From: Lumbricus terrestris
Lineage: Eukaryota; Annelida; Clitellata; Crassiclitellata; Lumbricidae
DNA length: 64,000 bases
Reading direction: 5' to 3'
NCBI GenBank assembly: GCA_949752735.1
Contig: OX457050.1
Coordinates: 39,843,553-39,907,552 of the forward strand
Part shown: positions 44,446-54,988 of the stretch, in pieces
Layout of the letters: each line of letters opens with the position of its first letter
Numbering within the stretch: the first letter of the stretch is position 1
Notes under the pieces: model-generated
Databases searched by the model: none
What the model was told of the DNA's origin: nothing
Seen by the model: the letters and a program-made list of their open reading frames with translations, nothing else
Position numbers and translations under genes: made by a program

Positions 44446-44530
44446 ACCTCTCTGCTGAGTTAAAAAAAGATATTTGAAAAAGTCCTTGAAAATTAGTTGT
44501 GGCCCTGGGCCTCCAAATCCTGTCCGAGGC

Positions 44531-44534
<4 letters not shown>

Positions 44535-44602
<68 letters not shown>
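44535..44602. repeat. (TA)n microsatellite
   Basis: About 34 uninterrupted TA units. Together with 42646-42680 it is probably one tract split by the hAT insertion. Confidence 0.95.
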
Positions 44603-44604
<2 letters not shown>

Positions 44605-44644
44605 AGTTGTCGTGGAACCCTATTTTCCGATGGGATTTAAATAA

Positions 44645-44956
44645 AATAAAGTTGACAATTACAATGACAGGTCCACCAAAAGCCTGCCAGTGCCCAACCC
44701 GGGAGATGTTGCCCGAGTGCGACATAACAACGAGTGGGTGAGAGGTGTGGTCGATTCCAAGCACCACACACCTCGATCGTGCAACGTGCTGACTGAAAAT
44801 GATTCGACACTCAGAAGAAATCGTCGAGATATTATAATCCAGAGAGCGGAAGACCCACCAACCGCCTCGCACTCAGCCAACATAATTATGACTTTCCTGT
44901 ATCAACTGCTAAGCCGCCTGCAGACCAACCAGCCATGCTGCCACAAAATCGTTTGA
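44645..44956 (+). pseudogene. Ty3/gypsy integrase C-terminal tail
   Basis: The plus-strand frame reads KSLPVPNPGDVARVRHNNEWVRGVVDSKHHTPRSCNVLTENDSTLRRNRRDIII. This has the layout of the small SH3-like fold and RRNRRHL tail at the end of conventional gypsy integrases. Nothing before or after it in the element is recognisable. It is distinct from the Gmr1-like elements. Confidence 0.6.
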
Positions 44957-45250
44957 AGATTTTCATCCGTCATCCCACTTCGTGGTTTGCAATCAATATT
45001 TTCATCTGAAACTAAAATACTAATCGCCCGCTTAAGCTACATGGAGAAAAGGCTTCGAGGCTATTATTTTTCTTCGGATCAAAATATTGATTACAAAATA
45101 CGATGTGGGATATGACGGACGAAATTCTTCAGACCAAAACAAGAAGCGGGATGATTTTCCTGATTTTTTCAGTGCAATAACTGCGATGATTGATGCAAAT
45201 CTAGTGTCCGTGGGTAATCTGAAACCGGGCGTAATTTGAAACTTTACACC
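44950..45250. mobile_element. Partial inverted-repeat element (GGTGTAAAG type), left end lost
   Basis: It contains the opposed arms (AAGATTTTCATCCGTCATCC and complement near 45100) and the right end (GTAATTTGAAACTTTACACC) of the family at 15517 and 40949. The left terminus is missing. Confidence 0.6.
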
Positions 45251-45461
45251 GGTGTAAAGCTGGTCTCCCTGACGTGGTTTTTTGGGCGCGGAGAAATTCT
45301 CGATGATTTGCATTACATTACATTATAAAAATAAGCGCTCAAGTCGACTACAGTAACTGACTTGTTCTTTACTTCATTGTAGCAAAGTGCAGAAAATTTT
45401 TGAGCTCTGGCGGGCCACTTGAGATCATTCATTACTATTATGTTGAAACATGTCTAATCCC

Positions 45462-46190
45462 GGGGAACGGACATTTCCCCCCCCCTGGACATTTCCCCCC
45501 CGGACATTTCCCCCCCGGACAATTCCCCCCCGGACGTTTCCCCCCTACCCTAGGACATTCCCCCCCCGCTTGCGGAAACCATTGTTTTTATGGTCTTCAA
45601 CATATGAAAAAGCGCTTGAGAAATGGAAGCTGGATGAAGACCTTTTACATGTGAAATAGAAGGTGGATTGATGAAAAAATGCAAGTTAAATAGAAGCTGG
45701 ATGAAGGTATTTTTAGATCTGAAATAGAAGCAAGCTAAATAGAAGCTGGATGAAGGTATTTTTAGATCTGAAATAGAAGCTGGATTGATGAAAAAATGCA
45801 AGTTAAATAGAAGCTGGATGAAGGTATTTTTAGATCTGAAATAGAAGCTGGATTGATGAAAAAATGCAAGTTAAATAGAAGCTGGATGAAGGTATTTTTA
45901 GATCTGAAATAGAAGCTGGATTGATGAAAAAATGCAAGTTAAATAGAAGCTGGATGAAGGTATTTTTAGATCTGAAATAGAAGCTGGATTGATGAAAAAA
46001 TGCAAGTTAAATAGAAGCTGGATGAAGGTATTTTTAGATATGAAATAGAAGCTGGATTGACTTAAGGGGGGAAATGTCCGGGGGGAAATGTCCTAGTCGA
46101 AATCGGGGGGGGGGGGGACGTCCAGGGGGGAAATGTCCGGGGGGGAAATGTCCGGGGGGAAATGTCCAGGGGGGAAATGTCCTACACTCG
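45462..46190. mobile_element. Foldback element, tandem GGACATTTCCCCCC termini (copy A)
   Basis: The left end is GGGGAACGGACATTTCC followed by five units of GGACRTTYCCCCCC. The right end consists of six units of the complement. A perfect 9-bp duplication TCTAATCCC flanks it (45453-45461 and 46191-46199). The interior (45600-46060) is a very regular array: AATAGAAGCTGGATTGATGA alternating with AATAGAAGCTGGATGAAGG, a 34-bp half unit and a 68-bp dimer. It is in the opposite orientation to the copies at 50463 and 58575. There is no coding capacity. Confidence 0.9.
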
Positions 46191-46198
46191 TCTAATCC

Positions 46199-46221
46199 CG
46201 GTGTAAAGGTTTCAAATTGCC
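46199..46221. repeat. Isolated terminus of the GGTGTAAAGG family
   Basis: GGTGTAAAGGTTTCAAATT stands alone, immediately right of the duplicated target of copy A. Copy A probably inserted beside an older element end. Confidence 0.5.
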
Positions 46222-46343
46222 AATATTCACTAGATGGCAGAACAATATTTTGTCAATCCACTTCCATGGGTTCCAATACATAAAACATTCGTCTGGAATC
46301 GTTCGCCATTTTGTACGAAGACTAGAGGTAAATTCCGATTTCC

Positions 46344-47019
46344 GGTTATTGTGACTGACCGCTCGGTAGGAAGTAAACAGTATGGCGGTCACAGATACAC
46401 GCAAAATAGAGCGGCCTCAACTCCGGCGATCGATAGCCCAATGTTTCCGCGCGAAGCATTGGGGTCCCGCTTCAGTCAGTGATGTTGTGTGAAGTAAGTA
46501 AGTAAGTGATGAAGGTATTTCTAAATCTGAAATAGAAGTCGGATTGATGAAAAAACGCTTAAGTAATGGAAGCTGGATGATGGTATTCTTATATTTGAAA
46601 TAGAAGCTGGGTTGACAAAAATAACAGGCGAGAAACAGAAGCTGTGTTAATAAAAATATTATAGCTTAGATTGGAGCAGGATTGATGAAAATGTTCTTGA
46701 TTAAATTAGAGCTGGATGGATAAGGATCTTGTTAATTAAATAGGAGCTGGATTGATTAAAATGTTTCCGATTAAATTGGAGTTGGATTGATGAAAAATAA
46801 TCATTATTGAAACAGAAGTTGGATTCATAAAACAGCTGATGCAATTGAAAAGCTGGACTTTTACTTACTTACTTATTTTTGCCTGCTGTCTTATTGCACC
46901 ATTGACTATTAAGCGGAAACATTGGGCTATCGATCGCCGGAGTTGAGGCCGCTCTATTTTGCGTGTATCTGCGACCGCCATACTGTTTACTTCCTACCGA
47001 GCGGTCAGTCACAATAACC
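46344..47019. mobile_element. Merlin-like element with ~107-bp inverted arms, GGTTATTGTGACTGACCGC termini
   Basis: The arms 46344-46452 and 46912-47019 are almost perfect inverted copies. A perfect 8-bp duplication CGATTTCC flanks the element (46336-46343 and 47020-47027). Inside the arms lie (TAAG)n / (CTTA)n and then the shared minisatellite in plus orientation. It is non-coding. Confidence 0.9.
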
Positions 47020-47352
47020 CGATTTCCGTTTAAACTCGATTTTTAATACAATAACTGTTTAGCTCTTAATTTATAATAATATGTTTGTGCCTTATTGTCT
47101 GCTGACACTTAACATTGCAAAGCTGGGTATAACTCGGTTTTTCCGGTTTACTCGTCGTATGATATTCCAGACCAACGGAAATTGGATTGATGAAAAGGAT
47201 GCATGCCAACGTAGAGTTAGGACTGATGAAAATGACTATGCGGCGCCCAGCGATTAATCTTGGGTAATCTTGCAGTTTAGGTGCTTTTATTATTTTGCAT
47301 TGCTTTCTTCAACACTACTAGTCTTTGGTCGCTGTTTTGGCGCGAGAATATG

Positions 47353-48286
47353 GGTAAACGTGTATTTTAGCGTCGTAAATTATTTTCACGCATATAACGG
47401 CACAAAAAACGCCGTACATTATTTCTGATAACGTACATTTCACCAACTGATGCAACAGCACACTTAAAATTTGATAAAGAGAAGAATATTGACAGAAAAT
47501 GTGTTTTTAAAATGTCACATTTCCCATGCGAAATCGCCGTTCGAATCGCCATTGAACCACAACATTTGCCCGGAAGTTGGTGTAGGCGCACAAACCATCG
47601 ACGTATATTGGTCCATGCGACTATAAATAACGTGTACGTCAAGACTTCGGTCTAAGTTCAAAATGAGAAATGGAAGCTGGATGAAGGTATTTCTAGATCT
47701 GAAATAGAAGTCGGATTGATGAAACTACGCTTAAGTAATGGAAGCTGGATGATGGTATTCTTAGGCTATATCTGAAATAGAAGCTGGGTTGACGAAAATA
47801 ACGGGCGAGAAATAGAAGCTGGGTTAATAAAAATATTCTAGCTTAAATTGGAGCTGGATTGATGAAAAATAATCATAATTGAAACAGAAGTTGGATTCAT
47901 AAAACAGCTGATGCAATTAAAAAAGCTAGACTTTTATGGAAATGGAAGTTGGGTGATGGTTCTCTGTAGGTGAAATGGAAGCTGGATGAAGGTTAGAGAA
48001 ATAGAAGCTGGATGAATGTTACTTACTTATTTATTTTTGCCTGCTGTCTTATTGCACACTTGACGCACGCAACTTCCGGAAAGGGTCATAATTGAATAGC
48101 AACTTCGATTGGCGGTTTGTTATGACAAAATATTACAATTTTTCAATCGATTTCCTTGTTTTTGACAAATTCTAAGTTTAATAATACATCAGTTAGGCGA
48201 TAGCACGTTGGCATAAACTTTTTAAGGCGCTTTTTGTGCCATAATAAGCGTGAAAATAATTTACGACGCTAAAATACACGTTTACC
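47353..48286. mobile_element. Nested inverted-repeat element, GGTAAACGTGTATTTTAGCG termini
   Basis: GGTAAACGTGTATTTTAGCG at 47353 and its exact complement ending at 48286 are flanked by a perfect 8-bp duplication AGAATATG (47345-47352 and 48287-48294). It belongs to the same terminal family as 33470-33858. The interior includes minisatellite at 47665-48020 in plus orientation. Confidence 0.9.
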
Positions 48287-48289
48287 AGA

Positions 48290-49450
48290 ATATGTTTTTC
48301 ATTTAACCAGCCTCTATTTCTCCCGCGTTATTTTCGTCAATCCAGGTTCTATTTAAGCAATAACACCTTCATCATGCTTCTAGTGTTAATGTGTTATTTT
48401 CGTCAATCCAGCTTCTTTGTCAGGTATAAAAACACCTCTATTCTGCTTCAATTTTTTAAGCGTCTTCTTCGTTCATCCAGCTTCGATTTCACTAATATCT
48501 CCATCATCCATCTTCTATTTTAAAAGCTTTTTATCATTCATCCAGCTTCTATTTAAAATATAGAAAACCTTCATCCAGCTTCCATCTCTTAAGCTTTTTA
48601 TCATTCATCCAGCTTCCATTTCATATATATATATATATATATACAAACCTTCATCCAGCTTCCATTTGGGTAAAACTTCAGTTTAGGTGTGTAAATTATT
48701 CAGCGATTCATTCTGCCTGGAACACATAATCATGTCTGATGGCTGGGCTTCGTACGCAAATATTGACCTTTATCCAGCTTCCATTTCACCTCTAGAGAAC
48801 CTTCATCCAGCTTCCATTTCTCAACCAGAGAACCCTAATCCAGCTTCCATTTGTCAAGCGTTTATCGTCAATCCAGCTTCTATTTCACCTACAGAAAACC
48901 TTCATCCAGCTTCTATTTAACCTCTAGAGAAACTTCATCCAGCTTCCATTTCTCAACCAGAGAACCTTAATCCAGTTCTATTTCACCTACACAGAACCTT
49001 CATCCAGCTTCCATTTCATCTACAGAGAACCTTCATCCAGCTGCCATTTCACAAAAGTTGTTTTCGTTAATCCAGCTTCTGAGTTTTTTTATGTCTAACA
49101 CTTAGTTAAATGGATTGACTGAAAACGTAGAGAACATGTGGATACGTGCGAAACGCAAACTTCGCTGCCAGTTTGGAACGTCGCAGGCACTGTTCAATTC
49201 TTATCTCCATGAATTTGTCTTCCGCAACCGATTCCGTGATGAGGACATGTTTCTTACAGTGTTAACGATAATTTCAGACAACTATCCAGCTTGAAATCGT
49301 GAGAAATAATTTACGCACCTAAACTGAAGTTTTACCTCCATTTCTTAAGAGTTTTATCATTCATCCAGCTTCTGTTTCAGATCTGTTAAAACATTAATCC
49401 AGCTTCTATTACTCATGCGTTTTTCATTAATCCAGCTTCTATTTCAGTTT
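48290..49450 (-). repeat. Minisatellite tract, CATCCAGCTTC orientation
   Basis: About 30 units of TTCATCCAGCTTCYATTTC-type sequence are spread over the tract, broken by the element at 48669-49336 and by the transposase relics. It faces the plus-oriented tract at 47665-48020, so a long hairpin is possible. An (AT)n run lies at 48626-48643. Confidence 0.8.
48669..49336 (+). mobile_element. Nested Merlin-derived element with interrupted transposase relic
   Basis: GGTAAAACTTCAGTTTAGGT at 48669 and its complement ending at 49336 are the termini; flanks TCCATTTG / TCCATTTC agree at 7 of 8 bases. Inside, 48722-48766 encodes HIIMSDGWASYANID and 49118-49291 encodes ENVENMWIRAKRKLRCQFGT through TIISDNYPA and a stop. 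Both match the transposase at 56694-57548 (HIISDGWASYRNLN; NIENVWMRAKRKFRRQFGT; TTIAENYQV). About 350 bases of minisatellite lie between them, where the intact protein has about 30 residues. The N-terminal two thirds are missing. Confidence 0.85.
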
Positions 49451-49799
49451 TCTTTTATAGTTCAAAAGGGGAAAACATTTTCAATGTCTTCCTACAAACT
49501 ATTGCTGATAACTATCCCGTATACAGTGCAAAATAATAAAAGCACCTGAACTGCAGGATTACCTAATCTTGAACGTTAAAGCAACCCGGAAAAGCAGAGT
49601 CGTACCCAAGACTGTTGCTGCTGCTAATTTTAATAATTCAAAATCTATGTTCGAGTCTCTCCTATAAAATCACAATTGAAAGTCCGTCATGCTATCAATC
49701 GATCATTGGTAAAAGTGCATTTAGCGTAGTTTATGATTTAGCCTATGTATTTACATATTTCGCTCATATTTCTATTGAAAAGTTACAAACAGACAAAAT

Positions 49800-50060
49800 T
49801 GGGTCGATCCAGCTTCTGCTTAGACAAGAATTTGTTCGATAAATCCCGTTTCTATTTTGTCAGTAAATATTTTTCATCAATTTTACATTGAAAATTATTC
49901 TTCATCAATCCAGCTTCAATTTCAGCAGAATGACTGCACTAACCCTAAAACTAACCCTAACCGACCCTCACGACGCCTAACCTGAGCCCTAGTTGACCCT
50001 CACGCGCTAAATCCCGCTTCTACTGCGTGAGGAAATATTTTTCATCGAATTTATATTTCT
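49800..50060. repeat. Second copy of the telomere-like MITE interior
   Basis: It matches 39880-40155 closely, including the CTAACCCTAAAACTAACCC block (49938-49957) and the CCGACCCTCAC units. I could not find matching inverted ends or a target duplication. Confidence 0.6.
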
Positions 50061-50099
50061 GTGGGGTCGTCAAACCCACAAGTACCCAAAATTGAGTGA

Positions 50100-50450
50100 T
50101 ATTGAAAGCTAGATTGATGAAAACTTCTTGATGAAATATAAGCTGAATTAAGGTATCTAATGGCTGACGTAGCAGCTGGATGGACAAAAATAACGCTCGA
50201 GAAATGGAAACGGAATTGATGAAAAGATTGCTTAAGAGAAATATAAGTTGGATTGATGAAAATTATTTCTCTTAAATAGGAGCGGGTTGCTGAAAGTATA
50301 CTTAATTAAATGAGAGTTTGATTGATGACAAATACTTGTTATTTAAATGGAATTTGGATTGATGAAAATTAATTGTTGCTGCAACAGATGATGGATTAAC
50401 GAATGACACATGCCAAGGTAGAAGTCGGATTGATGAAAATACCTGCGGAA
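50100..50450 (+). repeat. Degenerate minisatellite, plus orientation
   Basis: About ten diverged units (AAGCTGAATTAAGG, AATAAGTTGGATTGATGAAAA and so on). It lies immediately left of foldback copy B, whose own array is in the opposite orientation. Confidence 0.6.
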
Positions 50451-50462
50451 GTTCGAAAACGC

Positions 50463-51282
50463 GAATGGCGGACATTTCCCCCCCTGGACATTTCCCCCCC
50501 CCCGGACATTTCCCCCCCCCCGGACATTTCCCCCCTGGACGTTTCCCCCCCCGATTTCGACTAGGACATTTCCCCCCCCGGACATTTCCCCCCCCCTTAA
50601 GTCAATCCAGCTTCTATTTCAGGTCTAAAAATACCTTCATCCAGCTTCTATTTAACTTGCGTTTTTTCATCAATCCAGCTTCTATTTCAAAAAATACCTT
50701 CATCCAGCTTCTATTTAACTTGCATTTTTTCATCAATCCAGCTTCTATTTCAGATCAAAAAATACCTTCATCCAGCTTCTATTTAACTTGCGTTTTTTCA
50801 TCAATCCAGCTTCTATTTCAGGTCTAAAAATACCTTCATCCAGCTTCTATTTAACTTGCGTTTTTTCATCAATCCAGCTTCTATTTCAGATCAAAAAATA
50901 CCTTCATCCAGCTTCTATTTAACTTGCATTTTTTCATCAATCCAGCTTCTATTTCAGGTCTAAAAATACCTTCATCCAGCTTCTATTTAACTTGCGTTTT
51001 TTCATCAATCCAGCTTCTATTTCAGATCAAAAAATACCTTCATCCAGCTTCTATTTAACTTGCATTTCTTCATCAATCCAGCTTCTATTTCACATGTAAA
51101 AGGTCTTCATCCAGCTTCCATTTCTCAAGCGCTTTTTCATATGTTGATGACCATAAAAACAATGGTTTCCGCATAGGGGGGGAAATGTCCTAGGGTAGGG
51201 GGGGAAACGTCTGGGGGGGGGAAATGTCCGGGGGGGGAAATGTCCGGGGGGGAAATGTCCAGGGGGGAAATGTCCGTTTACC
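50463..51282. mobile_element. Foldback element, tandem GGACATTTCCCCCC termini (copy B)
   Basis: The left end is GAATGGCGGACATTTCC and the right end the complement of GGTAAACGGACATTTCC. Tandem GGACATTTCCCC units follow inward on both sides. A perfect 9-bp duplication CGAAAACGC flanks it (50454-50462 and 51283-51291). The interior is the 34/68-bp minisatellite in minus orientation. It is nearly identical over its whole length to copy C. Confidence 0.9.
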
Positions 51283-51559
51283 CGAAAACGCACCCAAATA
51301 ATAAAATACGCTATTTATTTTTAGCTAACCTGTTTTGAATAAAATATGCTAAAATGCACTTTTACCAAAGCAGTTCTGAAAATCCGAGTCATACTCCAAA
51401 GCTGTTGCTGCTGCTAATTTCTATGTTTAAGCCTCGCCTATAAAATCACATTTATGACCCTTCAAAGGACAATCATTTCGGGTTTAATCCGTCAGATCAA
51501 GCCAGGTCATGGCGAATTCTACTTTGATGTAAAACCTGTGCAAATTATTTTACTAATTT

Positions 51560-51840
51560 ATTTGCGATAATTTGTATAGCGATTCTTAAAAGAACTACTA
51601 TTGAGTTCTTAAAAATACAACCATGTTCAAATAAAACTGTCTTAAGATGAGAAAGGGATGATTCAGAAGGGGTTCTGTTAAGAAAACATGGCATCAAATG
51701 GAGGCCATTTGGCCCATTCCAGTTCGAACAGCCTACTACCTGAGAAGGCACAATATTATTCTGCCTAATGGACTTGCGAGCAAAGGCTATGCAGGTATAT
51801 TCGTCTATTTCCACAAAACGACAGGCAGACCGTCGTAGGT
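51560..51840 (-). pseudogene. L2/CR1-like LINE 3' end
   Basis: The minus strand reads EIDEYTCIAFARKSIRQNNI, then WNGPNGLHLMPCFLNRTPSE and LSHLKTVLF: the LINE tail motif (WN-x-LP-x-LR...FLK-x-LKT-x-LF) in decayed form, with the 3' end TTTGTATAGCGATTCTTAAAAG at 51570-51590. Confidence 0.6.
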
Positions 51841-52148
51841 GTGCATTAACAATATTGGCAGTACATAATGGCTACTTAGTATTTTTGGTTGAGTTTGTTG
51901 CTACATAATAATTTTGTGATGAAGTTCATCGAGTCTTTTTCAGGGGTATTGTGTTGAGAGTCCTTTGCTGAAGGTCATGCAATGAATACATTGAACCGGA
52001 AGTTGCAATCATTTTGAATTTAATGCGAATTTAATTTAATAATTTGAATGTAGAATAACTTCCTGTTATGAAGAAGAATTAAATGATTTTTTATGTTTTG
52101 AAACAATCTGTTACTGAGATGTTGCTTTGCTTTATTTTAATAGATGCC

Positions 52149-52570
52149 TGTGACACGAAACGGAGTATCCCCCCTGAAAGCTATCCGGGAGGATGAATTA
52201 ACCGGTCTATACTATCCGGGGGGATAAACCATTCTATCCCCTTTTTTGAAAAATGCGCATAATAAAAACAATTATGCTGTAATCAAAATTTAAAGTGACT
52301 CTAATTGTTTTAAGTGTCCTAAGCAATGCTCAGATAAAGGCAACTCGAATTTATTTGGTGACTCTTGAGTGTTTTAAAGTGTTTTAAATGTTTTAAGTGC
52401 TCTAAAAACAGGGCAAAACAAATTATCTAGTAAGAATACACATACCTGTTAGTGTCATTGTTCAAAACAAAGCAGATGAAAATTAATTTGCCACGAAAAA
52501 TACATGCAGAAGCGGTTTTTTCGACTTTTTTAATTTGGGGGATACAATTAATATGGGGATACTCTATTTC
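52149..52570. mobile_element. MITE with ACGAAAYRGAGTATCCCC termini
   Basis: GTGACACGAAACGGAGTATCC on the left has its complement on the right (GGATACTCTATTTCGTGACAC), with three mismatches. Tandem TATCCGGGGGG motifs lie just inside the left end. It is non-coding, and no clear target duplication was found. Confidence 0.5.
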
Positions 52571-52939
52571 GTGACACCGGAAGTTTTTGTTATCAAGTGC
52601 ATGTTGACATGCAACAATAATTTTTATTGTGGTATGACTTTTCAGTGAAAGTTATTTCGAATTCGTTACTGTCAATGATCTTCATCGAAAACACTGAAGT
52701 CAAAACATTAACCCGGATGTTAACAATCAGCAAATTATTTCTTCTTCTGATTAACAATGCAAGGATGTCCTATTCTACAAAGGTTTTAAGACTTGCATAT
52801 ATCATCACAAGTGACAATTTTTCTGTGTGAAGAATATTTCTTTACAAAATTCCAACAGAATTATTTTTGACCCACCAAAGACGTCAAAAGTTTGATCAGC
52901 CAAAGAGAAAATTTCTGCACATGAATATTGCTTTCAAAT

Positions 52940-53357
52940 GTAAGCAACTGCGTGTTAAAGAAAAAAGCCTTAAACCTACATATATTCGAATTATACAAAG
53001 AGTCATTTGCACATTCTGGTGATTTACAAAATCATAAATATCACTCTTGGTGTAAAAAAAACACTAAAAACTTGTGTTGGACATCATATAGGACCAAGGT
53101 GAAATTCCAGCAACTCATATGAAGAAACATTTCTAAAGTGCATCCATGTGAAGCCCAGCTATATGGCAAATCATTTACTGAAATGCTTTAGTTGACAGCA
53201 CATAATTTACTGGAAACAATGTTGAAAAAACACCAATAACCAGCATTGTCAAAGATCGTTTACTATAGAAGGTAATCATCAACGATACCATGAGAACCCA
53301 AACTCATACAAATCTCAGTTATGTCTGAAATCCTTTACCGCAGGTAGTTATTTAAAA
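52940..53357 (+). pseudogene. Degenerate zinc fingers upstream of the 53358 gene
   Basis: Remnants such as YKESFAHSGDLQNHK, EAQLYGKSFTE and SQLCLKSFTAGSYLKMHMRIH are readable, with missing cysteines and stop codons. The last one, at 53298-53370, is in frame with the following gene. The array was longer in the past. Confidence 0.6.
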
Positions 53358-54584
53358 ATGCATATGAGAATTCATACTGGGGAGAAATCACATACATGTC
53401 AGTTGTGTCAGAAATCATTTGCTCAATCTTCTGGTCTGAAAAAGCACATGAGAATCCATACTGAGGAGAAACCACATAAATGTAAGTTTTGTCAGAAATC
53501 TTTTACTACAGGTGATCACTTGAAAACTCACATGAGGACTCATACTGGAGAGAAACCATACAAATGTCAGTTATGTCTGAAATCGTTTAGCACAGGTAGT
53601 AATTTAAAAATGCATATAAAAATTCATACTGGGGAGAAACCACATAAATGTCAGTTTTGTCAGAAATCCTTTACCACGGGTGATCATCTGAAAACACACA
53701 TGAAGACTCATACTGGAGAGAAACCATACAAATGTCAGTTATGTCAGAAATCTGTTACTACAGGTAGTGATCTTAACAAGCATATGAGAATTCATACTGG
53801 GGAGAAACCACATAAATGTCAGTTATGTCAGAAATCATTTTCTAGAGGTAGTGATCTAAAAACGCATTTGAGAATCCACACTGGCGAAAAACCACATAGT
53901 TGCCAGATATGTCAGAAATCGTTTTCCATATTATATACCTGGAAGGTGCATCTGAGAATCCATACTGAAGAAAAACCATACATGTGCCAGGTCTGTCAGA
54001 AATCATTTGCTCATTCGAGTTGTCTGAAAACACACATGAGGACTCACACAGGAGAAAAACCATACATATGTGAGGTTTGTAGTAAAGGATTTACACAAAT
54101 TGGAATTCTAAAGAAGCATAGAAGAACTCATGCAACTGTGAAGCAAGATGTACATAAGAAACCTTATACAAAGAACAGTTCTTCAGCAAAACATTTTAAA
54201 GTCAAGGAAGGAACACAGACACAGGATCTTCATATGTCAAGTGAAGAAACTGCTAACAGATCTGATGATGTCAACACAAGTAGTTCTACATCTGCTGTTG
54301 ACAAACCAAATGAAGGTTTCTCAAACAGCATATATCTGGATTCCAGCGGCTTTCGACATCTTTTAGCAACAATTAGCGATGGTGAATGTCTGCATATTAT
54401 CAAATCGATTTCTACTGTGAATGAAAAAGCGTTTTTGTTGAACTCTTTTGGATGTGGTATATGTGACAAATTGCTCGAAACAAAGAAAGAATATCTAGAG
54501 CATTGCTCTAGTCATCGACTTTCTCCACCTGATGACTTAGCTGCTCAACTGCATGTGTTGAATTATGATTACAAATATCTGTGA
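53358..54584 (+). CDS. C2H2 zinc-finger protein, nine fingers (408 aa)
   Basis: Nine complete fingers (residues ~10-265) with HTGEKPHKC/PYKC linkers follow the tail of a partial one. Two finger types alternate: CQFCQKSFTTGDHLKTH and CQLC...GSDLK, a sign of pairwise duplication. A Ser/Thr-rich spacer (270-340) follows, then the same atypical C-terminal finger as in 37126-38586 (FGCGICDKLLETKKEYLEHCSSHRLSP). The first ATG (53358) lies inside a finger remnant, and the frame is open upstream, so the true start is probably in an earlier exon. It is presumably a nuclear DNA-binding protein. It faces the neighbouring gene at 54989 in the same direction. Confidence 0.85.
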   Translation: MHMRIHTGEKSHTCQLCQKSFAQSSGLKKHMRIHTEEKPHKCKFCQKSFTTGDHLKTHMRTHTGEKPYKCQLCLKSFSTGSNLKMHIKIHTGEKPHKCQFCQKSFTTGDHLKTHMKTHTGEKPYKCQLCQKSVTTGSDLNKHMRIHTGEKPHKCQLCQKSFSRGSDLKTHLRIHTGEKPHSCQICQKSFSILYTWKVHLRIHTEEKPYMCQVCQKSFAHSSCLKTHMRTHTGEKPYICEVCSKGFTQIGILKKHRRTHATVKQDVHKKPYTKNSSSAKHFKVKEGTQTQDLHMSSEETANRSDDVNTSSSTSAVDKPNEGFSNSIYLDSSGFRHLLATISDGECLHIIKSISTVNEKAFLLNSFGCGICDKLLETKKEYLEHCSSHRLSPPDDLAAQLHVLNYDYKYL

Positions 54585-54988
54585 TCAAAACAATCGTGAC
54601 TTCAGATTATGTAAAGATGTTATAGAAGTTCTTGCTGCTATTTAGCGACGCTACCATTACAGAGATGATTATTGTTGCCCTCCTCTTTCATGCAGATTTG
54701 GGACTGGCACTGTTAGAGTACAAACAGTGACGGCGTTATTGTGAAAGTCATGCGAGACAACAGACTGAAATAGTTACAATGTACCACTTTGTTCAGAATA
54801 TGTGGACAGCAGGCATTGTCATGCAGAGAAGTCAGAAGTGCTTCCTTTCAGGCACCTACATGTATAGTGTATTCATCCACTTACATTACTTACATTATTG
54901 TTGTTAGACTCAAATTGCGGAAGATTATCAGAATGAACTTTTTCTACTGTCATTCAAGACACCGCAAAGTCAGTTGTTCTGACAACTC

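Larger units (their letters stand above)
42682..44534 (+). mobile_element. hAT element remnant inserted in a (TA)n tract
   Basis: The inverted ends are CAGGGCCTCCGACAGG and the complement of CAGAGCCTCGGACAGG. They are flanked by TATATATA on both sides, consistent with an 8-bp duplication but uninformative inside (TA)n. The element contains hAT transposase C-terminal sequence twice and a Merlin-like MITE. No full transposase frame survives. Confidence 0.75.
47263..49563. mobile_element. Outer Merlin-derived element with two nested elements
   Basis: GGTAATCTTGCAGTTTAGGT at 47263 and the complement of GGTAATCCTGCAGTTCAGGT ending at 49563 are the termini. The match continues through GCTTTTATTATTTTGCA. 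A perfect 8-bp duplication TAATCTTG flanks it (47255-47262 and 49564-49571). Next to the right end a relic (QTIADNYPVY, about 49490-49525) matches the C-terminus of the transposase at 56694-57548. Most of the length consists of nested elements and minisatellite. Confidence 0.8.

Noticed and set aside
44402..44872. Frame containing a long IYIYIY run
   Set aside because: It is translation of the (TA)n microsatellite; no gene.
45600..46060. Regular ~34-bp repeats resembling a CRISPR array
   Set aside because: There are no unique spacers; the units are contiguous and alternate between two variants inside a foldback element, and the genome is eukaryotic.
50465..50827. Pro-rich frame HFPPPGHFPP (also near 45400, 51090, 59200)
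   Set aside because: It translates the tandem GGACATTTCCCCCC termini and minisatellite of foldback elements; no coding evidence.
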